From JBOGZD01 sp050697155 (GTDB lineage: Bacteria > Actinomycetota > Thermoleophilia > Solirubrobacterales > 70-9), in the NCBI GenBank assembly GCA_050697155.1, contig JBOGZD010000087.1, positions 1 to 12,253 of the forward strand: 12,253 nucleotides of DNA. Direction: 5' to 3'. The notes beneath the pieces were generated by a model. The model saw only the letters and a list, made by a program, of their open reading frames with translations, was not told the origin of the DNA and searched no databases. Below, in pieces: positions 1-5,107 of the stretch. Position numbers and translations under genes: made by a program. The first letter of the stretch is position 1; every line of letters begins with the position of its first letter.

Positions 1-836
1 GCCTGGCAGAGCTCGTCGAGCTCGGCGGCGGTCTTCTTGTGCCCCTTGAGGTTGGTGACCAAGGCGCCCGCGACGACCTCGAAGGCGAACTCCTCCGGGC
101 AATGGTCGGCCAGCCACACGAGGAAGCTGGGGGAGAGGACCTGGCGGGCGCGGTTCGGATCGTCGTCGGCGCCGATGAAGATCTCGAACTTGCGGTCGAC
201 CGCGTCGCTTTCGTGCTCGACCCGCTGGCGCCTGCGGAACACGTCCTCGGCCGCGTCGAGGAAGCGGAAGCCGACCCGCCGCTGGCAGAACAGCTCGCGC
301 GTCAGCGTCGCCGCGCCGGGGATCTGGCTGATCGCGACGGTGAAATGGAAGTAGCTCGTCTGGCGGTTGCCGTCCGAGTCGCGGGTCTCCTCCTCGTAGG
401 TGTAGTGGGCGAGGCTGCCGTCAAGCCCTCCGGGGAGAACGCCGTCGAAGCGCTGCTCGCTGTAGCGGCGCTCGCCGCGCTGCAGCAGGGGGCTGAGCGG
501 CGGCAGCCCGCTCTTGCCTGAGGTGCGCCGCAGCCCGCGGCCCCGGGCGTAGGCGTTGAAGAAGTCCTCGGCCGCCGCCGACCGCGCGAGCAGGAAGACG
601 ATCAGCAGCGCGAACAGGGCGACGACGCCGGCGGCGGCGAGCCCAAACAGCGGATGGCCGGCGGCGGCGACCGCGACGAAGGCCGCGATCGCGACCACGA
701 GCGTGATGATCAGGGTCGCCGGGTGCCCGAGCAGGCGGCGAAGGTGGCGCCCGCGCGTGTCCCCGGCGTCGTCGGGCACCGGCGGCAGGCCCGCCGCCGT
801 CTCAGGGGCCCCGGGAGGGGGCTCGCTGGCGCTCAT
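1..836 (-). CDS. Unrecognised two-helix membrane protein, 5' part only
   Basis: The - strand frame opens at ATG 836-834 and stays open to the left edge, giving 278 complete codons without a stop, so the 3' end lies outside the window. The start reads MSASEPPPGAPE. Residues 1-38 are Pro/Ala/Arg-rich and probably cytoplasmic. Two hydrophobic helices follow, about 41-60 and 64-85, joined by a very short turn. After them comes a soluble, charged domain with aromatic patches (HYTYEEE near 144-150, YFHFTVAIS near 162-170, FEIFIGADDD near 217-226). There is no signal peptidase site and no catalytic motif I recognise. No Shine-Dalgarno precedes the ATG, but a TAGTCT hexamer lies 6 bases upstream, which suggests leaderless transcription. 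It is divergent from mraZ and shares its upstream region. Function is unknown; a role at the envelope is only a guess from the membrane anchor and position. The unbroken frame, in-frame hydrophobic pattern and similar codon use support a real gene. Confidence 0.8.
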   Translation of the reverse strand, partial: MSASEPPPGAPETAAGLPPVPDDAGDTRGRHLRRLLGHPATLIITLVVAIAAFVAVAAAGHPLFGLAAAGVVALFALLIVFLLARSAAAEDFFNAYARGRGLRRTSGKSGLPPLSPLLQRGERRYSEQRFDGVLPGGLDGSLAHYTYEEETRDSDGNRQTSYFHFTVAISQIPGAATLTRELFCQRRVGFRFLDAAEDVFRRRQRVEHESDAVDRKFEIFIGADDDPNRARQVLSPSFLVWLADHCPEEFAFEVVAGALVTNLKGHKKTAAELDELCQ

Positions 837-842
837 CGCCGC

Positions 843-848
843 AGACTA
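843..848 (-). promoter_or_regulatory. Candidate -10 hexamer for a leaderless transcript of the divergent membrane gene
   Basis: Read on the - strand the hexamer is TAGTCT, which fits the actinobacterial TANNNT -10 pattern. Six bases separate it from the ATG at 836, so the predicted transcription start falls on or next to the start codon. No ribosome binding site is visible in this stretch. No good -35 hexamer is seen 17-18 bases upstream. The assignment rests on the hexamer and the spacing only. Confidence 0.45.
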
Positions 849-850
849 AT

Positions 851-866
851 TGCAACCCGCGTTGCA
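851..866. repeat. 16-base palindrome TGCAAC-N4-GTTGCA
   Basis: TGCAAC (851-856) and GTTGCA (861-866) are perfect inverted arms around CCGC. The site begins three bases upstream of the -10-like hexamer of the - strand gene, so a dimeric regulator bound here could block or recruit polymerase. Its size and symmetry suit an operator; no regulator family can be named from it. Confidence 0.4.
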
Positions 867-909
867 GGAACGGCGGCCGTGCAGACTCCGGTCCGGGCTC
901 GGTCGACAC

Positions 910-921
910 GCGGGAACCCGC
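910..921. repeat. 12-base palindrome GCGGG-AA-CCCGC
   Basis: Two perfect 5-base arms flank AA in the middle of the divergent region. In such GC-rich DNA a short GC palindrome can arise by chance, so this is the weakest of the three palindromes in the region. It could be an operator half of unknown specificity. Confidence 0.25.
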
Positions 922-964
922 ATTCCAGAGCGGAAAACGGCCTGCGCACGTCGATGGGTACCAG

Positions 965-979
965 TTCCGTCCGACGGAA
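965..979. promoter_or_regulatory. 15-base near-perfect dyad, candidate operator upstream of the mraZ promoter
   Basis: TTCCGTC (965-971) and GACGGAA (973-979) are perfect 7-base inverted arms around a single central C. The site ends 27 bases upstream of the proposed mraZ -35 hexamer, a typical position for an activator or distal repressor. It does not resemble the LexA or MraZ consensus as I know them. An operator function is inferred from symmetry and position only. Confidence 0.4.
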
Positions 980-1006
980 GCACTCCAATCCCCGGGGCAG
1001 ACTGTG

Positions 1007-1035
1007 TTGCAAAGTGGGGCAGAGTGGGCTAGCGT
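1007..1035 (+). promoter_or_regulatory. Candidate sigma70-type promoter of the mraZ operon
   Basis: TTGCAA (1007-1012) matches the -35 consensus at four of six positions. After a 17-base spacer, TAGCGT (1030-1035) fits the TANNNT -10 pattern. Transcription would start near 1042 and give a leader of about 110 bases before mraZ. The MraZ-type repeats cover the spacer and the -10, as expected for an autorepressed promoter. Support is the hexamers, the optimal spacing and this overlap. Confidence 0.5.
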
Positions 1036-1040
1036 GGCGC
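1011..1040 (+). promoter_or_regulatory. MraZ-box array: three 10-bp direct repeats with GTGG cores
   Basis: Three consecutive 10-base units each carry GTGG at the same phase: AAAGTGGGGC, AGAGTGGGCT and AGCGTGGCGC, with cores at 1014, 1024 and 1034. A weaker unit (GTGTT at 1004) continues the register upstream. MraZ proteins are known to bind TGGG-type direct repeats spaced by 10 bp upstream of their own gene, and mraZ starts 112 bases downstream. The repeats lie within the proposed core promoter, which suits autorepression. The repeat pattern is seen directly; binding by this MraZ is inferred from the family. Confidence 0.8.
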
Positions 1041-1055
1041 AAGCAGTTGACCAAG

Positions 1056-1098
1056 GGACCGGGGTGGCGAGGCTCCTCCCACCTCACCACCCCGGTCC
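1056..1098 (+). promoter_or_regulatory. Strong inverted repeat / leader hairpin ahead of mraZ
   Basis: GGACCGGGGTGG (1056-1067) and CCACCCCGGTCC (1087-1098) are perfect 12-base inverted arms. Inside them, after one C.A mismatch, GAGG and CCTC pair further and leave a 9-base loop. No T-run follows, so it is not a standard intrinsic terminator. It falls in the predicted 5' untranslated leader of mraZ. Part of the apical segment (TCCTC) could pair with the GAGGA of the mraZ ribosome binding site. It may be an RNA control element, a transcript-end protector or a protein-binding dyad. Confidence 0.6.
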
Positions 1099-1136
1099 AG
1101 ACACTTCCCGGGCCGCCGCGGCCACGCAGCTAGCGC

Positions 1137-1144
1137 AGAGAGGA
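1137..1144 (+). promoter_or_regulatory. Ribosome binding site of mraZ
   Basis: AGAGAGGA ends 8 bases before the TTG at 1153. This purine-rich site decides the TTG start, since no ATG or GTG in that frame gives a full MraZ N-terminus. Confidence 0.7.
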
Positions 1145-1152
1145 CCCCACGG

Positions 1153-1593
1153 TTGGCTTTTCGCGGTCAGTACGAGCACAGTCTCGACTCCAAGGATCGG
1201 CTCACGGTCCCGGCGCGCTTTCGCGCCGCGCTCGCCGAGGGAGTCGTTCTCGTCGCCGGTCTCGACCCCTGCGTCGAGGTGCGATCGACGCGAGGTTATG
1301 AAGAGTGGACCGCCAGGGTCCTCGGCGGGCTCAACCCGCTCGGCAGGCGCGGGAGGATGATGGTCCGCCGCTTCAACGCCTCGGCGCAGGACGAGTCGCT
1401 GGACTCGGCGGGCCGGGTGCGGGTCGCTCGCCACCTGATCGATTACGCCGGGCTCGAGGGCACGTGCACCGTGGTCGGCGTCGACGATCACCTCGAGATC
1501 TGGAACCCGGCCGGCTGGGCCGAGCATTACGCCGAGCTCGACGAGCAGGCCGAGCGCCTGGCCGAGGAGCTCGCCGGCGGCGAGGCCCCTTGA
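1153..1593 (+). CDS. mraZ: Transcriptional regulator MraZ
   Basis: MraZ is a DNA-binding protein of the AbrB/SpoVT swapped-hairpin type, usually encoded first in the dcw cluster, and in studied species controls its own operon. The product is 146 residues, normal for the family. Two copies of the signature are visible: LDSKDRLTVPARFR (11-24) and LDSAGRVRVARHL (83-95). In the first, the usual K-G-R is K-D-R, while the second keeps G87-R88. The TTG start is chosen because AGAGAGGA lies 8 bases upstream and MAFRGQYEHSLD matches the family N-terminus. A charged helical tail (about 122-140) closes the protein. MraZ-type repeats lie upstream at 1011-1040, supporting autoregulation. The rsmH gene follows, as is usual. 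Confidence 0.95.
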   Translation: MAFRGQYEHSLDSKDRLTVPARFRAALAEGVVLVAGLDPCVEVRSTRGYEEWTARVLGGLNPLGRRGRMMVRRFNASAQDESLDSAGRVRVARHLIDYAGLEGTCTVVGVDDHLEIWNPAGWAEHYAELDEQAERLAEELAGGEAP

Positions 1594-1610
1594 GCGCGGA
1601 GCAGATTTGG

Positions 1611-1646
1611 ATGGTTGTGGTGCGAAGCGCGATCCAGGTGTTCTGA
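1611..1646 (+). CDS. Possible 11-codon leader ORF between mraZ and rsmH
   Basis: ATG 1611 to TGA 1644-1646 encodes MVVVRSAIQVF. GGAG at 1598-1601 sits 9 bases before this ATG, a better ribosome site than any seen for rsmH itself. The stop lies 14 bases before the preferred rsmH start, so termination-reinitiation could feed rsmH. This is inference from spacing; the same GGAG could instead serve the in-frame TTG at 1607, which would extend RsmH by 18 residues. No homology is recognised in the peptide. Confidence 0.25.
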   Translation: MVVVRSAIQVF

Positions 1647-1660
1647 GACGACGGGCGGCG

Positions 1661-2623
1661 ATGGCCACACTGACTCACATGCCCACCGAGCACATCCCAG
1701 TCCTGGCCGCGGAGCTGGTCGCGGTCTGCGAGCCACAGCCGGGCGAGCTCGCGGTCGACTGCACCTTCGGCGGGGGCGGCCACGCCCGGCTGTTCGCCGA
1801 TCGGCTCGGGCCGACCGGCCTGCTGATCTGTGCCGATCGCGACCCCGTCGCCGGCGCGCGCTACGCCGAGGTCGAGCCCGAGCTCGCCAGCGGCACCCGC
1901 TTCGAGCGTCGCGACTACGCCGAGGTGCTCGAGGAGCTGATCGCCGCGGGCGAGCGCGCAGACGTCGTCTACATGGACCTCGGGATCTCCTCGCTGCAGC
2001 TCGAAGATGACGCTCGCGGCTTCTCCTACGTCCACGACGCGCCGCTCGACATGCGCATGGACCCGGACCAGCCCCTGTCCGCACGCGAGGTGGTCAACGA
2101 CTGGCCCGAGCGGCGGCTGGCGTCGACCCTGCGGGAGCTCGGCGAGGAGCGGCACGCGGGGCGAATCGCTCGGGAGATCGTCACGAGGCGACCGCTTGAG
2201 ACCACCGGCGAGCTCGCCGAGGCGATCCGCTCCGCGGTCCCGCCGGCGTACCGGTTCGGCCGCGGCCACCCGGCGAAGCGAAGCTTCCAGGCGATCCGGA
2301 TCGCGGTCAACGGAGAGCTCGAGTCGCTGGATCGCGCCCTGCCCGCCGCCTGGGAGCTGCTGCGCGACGGCGGGCGGCTGGCGGCGATCTCCTTTCACTC
2401 GCTCGAGGACCGTCGGGTAAAGCGGTTCCTCGCCGAACGGGCCCGCCCCTGCATCTGTCCGCCCGAGCTGCCCGTATGCGAGTGCGGCGGCCGGCCCGAG
2501 GCCGAGCTTCTCACCCGCGGCGGCCTTGCGCCGAGCGAGGCGGAGGCCGAGCGCAATCCCCGCTCGCGCTCGGCCCGGCTGCGCTGCGCGCGCAAGCTCG
2601 GAGCCCGAAGGAGGCACGACTAG
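1661..2623 (+). CDS. rsmH: 16S rRNA (cytosine1402-N4)-methyltransferase RsmH
   Basis: RsmH (MraW) uses S-adenosylmethionine to methylate N4 of C1402 in the decoding centre of 16S rRNA. The product is 320 residues, typical for the family. Motifs in order are HIPVL (11-15), the SAM-binding DCTFGGGGHA (33-42), ADRDP (58-62), MDLGISSLQLED (105-116), HPAKRSFQAIRIAVN (203-217) and ISFHSLEDRRVKRF (243-256). Four cysteines follow in CICPPELPVCECG (264-276), a pattern common in many RsmH proteins. ATG 1661 is preferred because it leaves a normal short leader before HIPVL. ATG 1679 and a TTG at 1607 are in-frame alternatives, and no strong ribosome site marks 1661. The stop codon is immediately followed by the ATG of the ftsL-like gene. 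Confidence 0.95.
   Translation: MATLTHMPTEHIPVLAAELVAVCEPQPGELAVDCTFGGGGHARLFADRLGPTGLLICADRDPVAGARYAEVEPELASGTRFERRDYAEVLEELIAAGERADVVYMDLGISSLQLEDDARGFSYVHDAPLDMRMDPDQPLSAREVVNDWPERRLASTLRELGEERHAGRIAREIVTRRPLETTGELAEAIRSAVPPAYRFGRGHPAKRSFQAIRIAVNGELESLDRALPAAWELLRDGGRLAAISFHSLEDRRVKRFLAERARPCICPPELPVCECGGRPEAELLTRGGLAPSEAEAERNPRSRSARLRCARKLGARRRHD
2608..2614 (+). promoter_or_regulatory. Strong ribosome binding site of the ftsL-like gene
   Basis: AAGGAGG, a full match to the anti-16S consensus, lies inside the end of rsmH, 9 bases before ATG 2624. It settles the ATG 2624 start despite the unusual Arg/Ala-rich N-terminus. It is the strongest such site seen in the window. Confidence 0.8.
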
Positions 2624-3385
2624 ATGGCGGTCGCGGCGACCGCGCGCAAGTCAGCGAGCCCGGCGCGGGCGACACGCCGGGCACCGGCTCGCCGCGCCAC
2701 CGCGGCGACCAGACGACGACCCGTCTCGTCACGCAAGCAGGCCGCCCGGCGCCCGGCCGCCGGGGCTCGCACCCGCTCGAGGCCGGTGCAGGTCCCGGGC
2801 CGCCTCGTCCCGGCGGCGGTGGGGCGCACCGCGATCGCGGTCGGCGGAATCGCCGACTCGAGCCTGATGGTGCGGCTGACTCGAGGCAGGCTCTGGATCG
2901 GCGCCCTGGCGACGCTGCTGGTGGGGATCGTCGCGCTGAACGTCGCCGCGCTGCAGCTCAGCGCCGGGTCCTCCAAGGCCGCCCGCCAGACCGATGAGCT
3001 CAAGCGCCAGAACTCGGCCCTGCGGGCGGAGCTGGCCGGCGCGGTCTCGAGCGAGCGGATGGAGGACACGGCGTCGAAGCTCGGTCTGATCGTCCCCGAG
3101 CCCGGGGCGATCCGCTACGTCACTCCGTCGGCCGACGACGCCGCGGTGGCCGCGGAGCGGCTGCGCGACGGCGAGCTGACGGGGTCCGGTGCGGCGCTCA
3201 CTGAGACCACCCCAACTGCTCCGGTCGTTCCGGTGGCGCCGGCCGAGGAGGTGATGACCGATCCGGCCGCGGTCGATCCCGCCGCGCCGGCGGAGACCAC
3301 GGCCACCGATGCTGCCGCGCCGGCCGAGACGACGGCGCCGCCGATCGAGCCCACGGCCCCGGCCGGAGGCGTGGTCTCGCCGTGA
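2624..3385 (+). CDS. ftsL: FtsL/DivIC-like septum protein with long N- and C-terminal extensions
   Basis: The position between rsmH and ftsI is that of ftsL, whose product is a bitopic membrane protein of the FtsQLB divisome complex. The 253-residue product has a single hydrophobic helix (about 90-112). A heptad-like coiled coil follows (about 116-150, with DELKRQNSALRAEL at 124-137), then LGLIVPEPGAIRYVTP (153-168), resembling the end of FtsL/DivIC periplasmic domains. It is more than twice the usual FtsL length of about 100-120 residues. Residues 1-60 form a basic, Arg/Ala/Pro-rich cytoplasmic tail, and residues 185-253 a low-complexity Pro/Ala/Thr tail outside the membrane. The start follows the rsmH stop directly, under a strong AAGGAGG. 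FtsL sequences are poorly conserved, so the name rests on architecture and position; a DivIC-type protein is the alternative. Confidence 0.8.
   Translation: MAVAATARKSASPARATRRAPARRATAATRRRPVSSRKQAARRPAAGARTRSRPVQVPGRLVPAAVGRTAIAVGGIADSSLMVRLTRGRLWIGALATLLVGIVALNVAALQLSAGSSKAARQTDELKRQNSALRAELAGAVSSERMEDTASKLGLIVPEPGAIRYVTPSADDAAVAAERLRDGELTGSGAALTETTPTAPVVPVAPAEEVMTDPAAVDPAAPAETTATDAAAPAETTAPPIEPTAPAGGVVSP
3281..3337 (+). repeat. Imperfect 33-base tandem repeat in the ftsL-like gene
   Basis: Two 24-base segments (3281-3304 and 3314-3337) differ at three positions and encode AAPAETTA twice, 11 codons apart. They lie in the extracytoplasmic low-complexity tail. This looks like slippage-driven growth of a flexible Pro/Ala/Thr linker. 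Confidence 0.55.
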
Positions 3386-5055
3386 ACCTGATCGAACGCC
3401 GGATCGGACTCGTGTTCGCGGCGTTCGTGCTCCTGTTCGGGATCGTGATCGCCCGCGCCGCGTGGGTCCAGGGCCTGTATGGCGGTTCGCTGTCGGCCGA
3501 GGCCCAGAGTCAGCAGACCGAGACCGTGGTCGTCCCCGGCCAGCGCGGGTCGATCCTCGACCGCGCCGGCAAGGAGCTCGCGGTCTCCGAGGACGCGGCC
3601 ACCGTCTTCGCGACCCCCTACCAGGTCGAGGAGCCGTCGGCGGCGGCACGCAAGCTGGCTCCCGTGCTCGATCGCTCCGAGTCGGAGATCCTCGAGGCGC
3701 TCGCCGAGCCCGACACGGGGTTCGCCTACCTGGCCCGCAAGGTCGACCTGCCGACCGCGGACGAGGTTGCCAGCCTCGACATCCACGGCATCGGGCTGCT
3801 CCCCGACAGCCGCCGGATCTACCCGCAGGGCGAGCTCGCCGGCCAGGTGATCGGCACCGTCGGCGTCGACAACCAGGGACTCAGCGGGCTCGAGGCCGCA
3901 CAGGAGGAGCTCCTGCACGGCTCCGACGGCGAGCGCGAGGTGGTCCGCGACGCGCTCGGCGACGAGCTCGAGCGCGACACCGTGGTCGGCGCGGAGGCGG
4001 GAGCGGAGCTGCGCCTGACCCTCGACGCCAGCCTCCAGGCTCGGACCGAGGACGTGCTCGCCGGGATCGGACGCGCCTACGAGCCCGACGGCGCGACCGC
4101 GGTGGTGATGGACCCGCGCACGTCCGAGGTGCTGGCGATGGCGAACTGGCCCGCGGTCGACCCCGGCGACCCCGATGGCACCGACCCCGACTGGCTCCAG
4201 AACCTGGCGAGCGGCTTTACCTACGAGCCCGGCTCCACCTTCAAGGCGTTCACCGTCGGCGGCGCGCTCGAGGAGGGCATGGTCACGCCGAAGACGATGT
4301 TCGACCTGCCGCCGACGATCCAGGTCGCCGACCGGGTTATCGAGGAGTCTCACCCCCGCGGCTACGTCAGCCTCACCGTCTCGGACATCCTCGCCCAGTC
4401 GTCGAACGTGGGCGCGGTCACGATCGGGCTCGAGCTCGAGGACACCTACGGCGCCGGAACCTTCGACGAATGGGTGCGGCGCTTCGGCTTCGGCGCGCCG
4501 ACCGGGATCGACTACCCGGGTGAGGAGCAGGGGATCGTGATCCCGCCGGACGAGTACTCGGGCTCGACGATGGGCAACCTGCCGCTCGGCCAGGGACTCT
4601 CGGTGACCCCGCTTCAGATGGCCGCCGGCTACGCGGCGATCGCCAGCGACGGCGTCCTGCGCCCGCCGCGGCTGATCGTCGAGCAGGACGGCGAGGCGGT
4701 TGCCCCCCCGGAGGGCAAGCGTGTGGTCAGTCCCCAAACGGCCGAGAAGCTGCGCGAGATGCTCGAGGGCGTGCTCGAGGCGGGAGGCACCGCGGAAGCG
4801 GTCACAGTTCCCGGCTACACGCTCGCGGGCAAGACCGGCACCGCGCAGAAGGTGGTCGACGGCACCTACTCGGAGACCGAGTTCGTCGCCTCGTTCGTCG
4901 GCTTCGCGCCCGCCGAGGACCCGCAGCTCCTGGTCACGATCGTGGTCGACAACCCGAAGGGCGACTACTACGGCGCCACCGTCGCCGCGCCCGGCTTCGG
5001 CGAGATCGCGAAGTTCGCGCTTCCGTATCTGGGCATCCCCCCGGATCAGGGCTGA
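3382..5055 (+). CDS. ftsI: Septal class B penicillin-binding protein FtsI (transpeptidase)
   Basis: FtsI (PBP3) cross-links septal peptidoglycan stem peptides outside the membrane, paired with the polymerase FtsW. The 557-residue product has a short cytoplasmic N-terminus and a signal-anchor helix (about 8-28). A class B PBP dimerisation domain follows, with GQRGSILDRAGKELA (53-67). The transpeptidase domain carries all three penicillin-binding motifs: S285-T-F-K288 (nucleophile S285), S340-S-N342 and K484-T-G486. There is no C-terminal PASTA domain; the protein ends soon after the transpeptidase fold at GIPPDQG. The GTG start overlaps the ftsL-like stop as GTGA, with GGAGG 12 bases upstream, pointing to translational coupling. 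No frameshift is visible. A 52-base gap precedes murE. Confidence 0.96.
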   Translation: MNLIERRIGLVFAAFVLLFGIVIARAAWVQGLYGGSLSAEAQSQQTETVVVPGQRGSILDRAGKELAVSEDAATVFATPYQVEEPSAAARKLAPVLDRSESEILEALAEPDTGFAYLARKVDLPTADEVASLDIHGIGLLPDSRRIYPQGELAGQVIGTVGVDNQGLSGLEAAQEELLHGSDGEREVVRDALGDELERDTVVGAEAGAELRLTLDASLQARTEDVLAGIGRAYEPDGATAVVMDPRTSEVLAMANWPAVDPGDPDGTDPDWLQNLASGFTYEPGSTFKAFTVGGALEEGMVTPKTMFDLPPTIQVADRVIEESHPRGYVSLTVSDILAQSSNVGAVTIGLELEDTYGAGTFDEWVRRFGFGAPTGIDYPGEEQGIVIPPDEYSGSTMGNLPLGQGLSVTPLQMAAGYAAIASDGVLRPPRLIVEQDGEAVAPPEGKRVVSPQTAEKLREMLEGVLEAGGTAEAVTVPGYTLAGKTGTAQKVVDGTYSETEFVASFVGFAPAEDPQLLVTIVVDNPKGDYYGATVAAPGFGEIAKFALPYLGIPPDQG

Positions 5056-5059
5056 TCCG
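5042..5059 (+). terminator. Small hairpin over the ftsI stop codon
   Basis: CGGATCA (5042-5048) and TGATCCG (5053-5059) are perfect 7-base arms around GGGC, and the ftsI TGA is part of the right arm. A second small dyad (CCGCC-A-GGCGG, 5057-5067) overlaps it. There is no T-run, so termination would be weak at best. It lies between ftsI and the proposed murE promoter and may reduce read-through or mark an RNA processing point. Confidence 0.3.
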
Positions 5060-5094
5060 CCAGGCGGCCCGGCCTCCACCGCTGAGCGGCTACC

Positions 5095-5100
5095 TAGAAT
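5095..5100 (+). promoter_or_regulatory. Internal -10 hexamer for a leaderless murE transcript
   Basis: TAGAAT fits the actinobacterial -10 consensus well and lies 7 bases before the murE ATG at 5108, placing the transcription start at the A of the ATG. No Shine-Dalgarno is present in the 52 bases after ftsI. No clear TTGACA-like -35 is found 17 bases upstream. This suggests a second promoter within the cluster that drives murE and the genes after it. Confidence 0.5.
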
Positions 5101-5107
5101 CGCGTCG

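Larger units (their letters stand above)
837..1152. other. Divergent intergenic regulatory region between the membrane gene and mraZ
   Basis: These 316 bases hold no convincing gene; short open frames crossing them have no start signal and no recognisable product. The stretch holds, from left to right, a -10-like hexamer for the - strand gene, a 16-base palindrome, a 12-base palindrome, a 15-base palindrome, a promoter-like pair overlapped by MraZ-type repeats, a long hairpin and the mraZ ribosome binding site. It is the only sizeable non-coding stretch in the window and is probably the main control point of the cluster. Confidence 0.75.

Noticed and set aside
39..521. 160-codon + strand frame at the left edge
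   Set aside because: It is the shadow of the - strand membrane protein gene, which has the coherent two-helix product and a -10-like signal.
1047..1052. TTGACC as the -35 of the mraZ promoter
   Set aside because: The hexamer is good, but nothing resembling TANNNT lies 16-19 bases downstream, where the GC-rich hairpin sits; TTGCAA-17-TAGCGT is better paired.
833..1090. 85-codon - strand frame in the divergent region
   Set aside because: It covers the MraZ boxes, promoter and hairpin, has no ribosome site and gives no recognisable product.
1056..1098. Intrinsic terminator ahead of mraZ
   Set aside because: The stem is strong, but no T-run follows and no gene ends just upstream on the + strand.
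3115..5079. 654-codon open frame on the - strand opposite ftsI
   Set aside because: It lies antisense to an ftsI with all catalytic motifs. The product is low-complexity Arg/Gly/Asp/Val, typical of the shadow frame of GC-rich genes.
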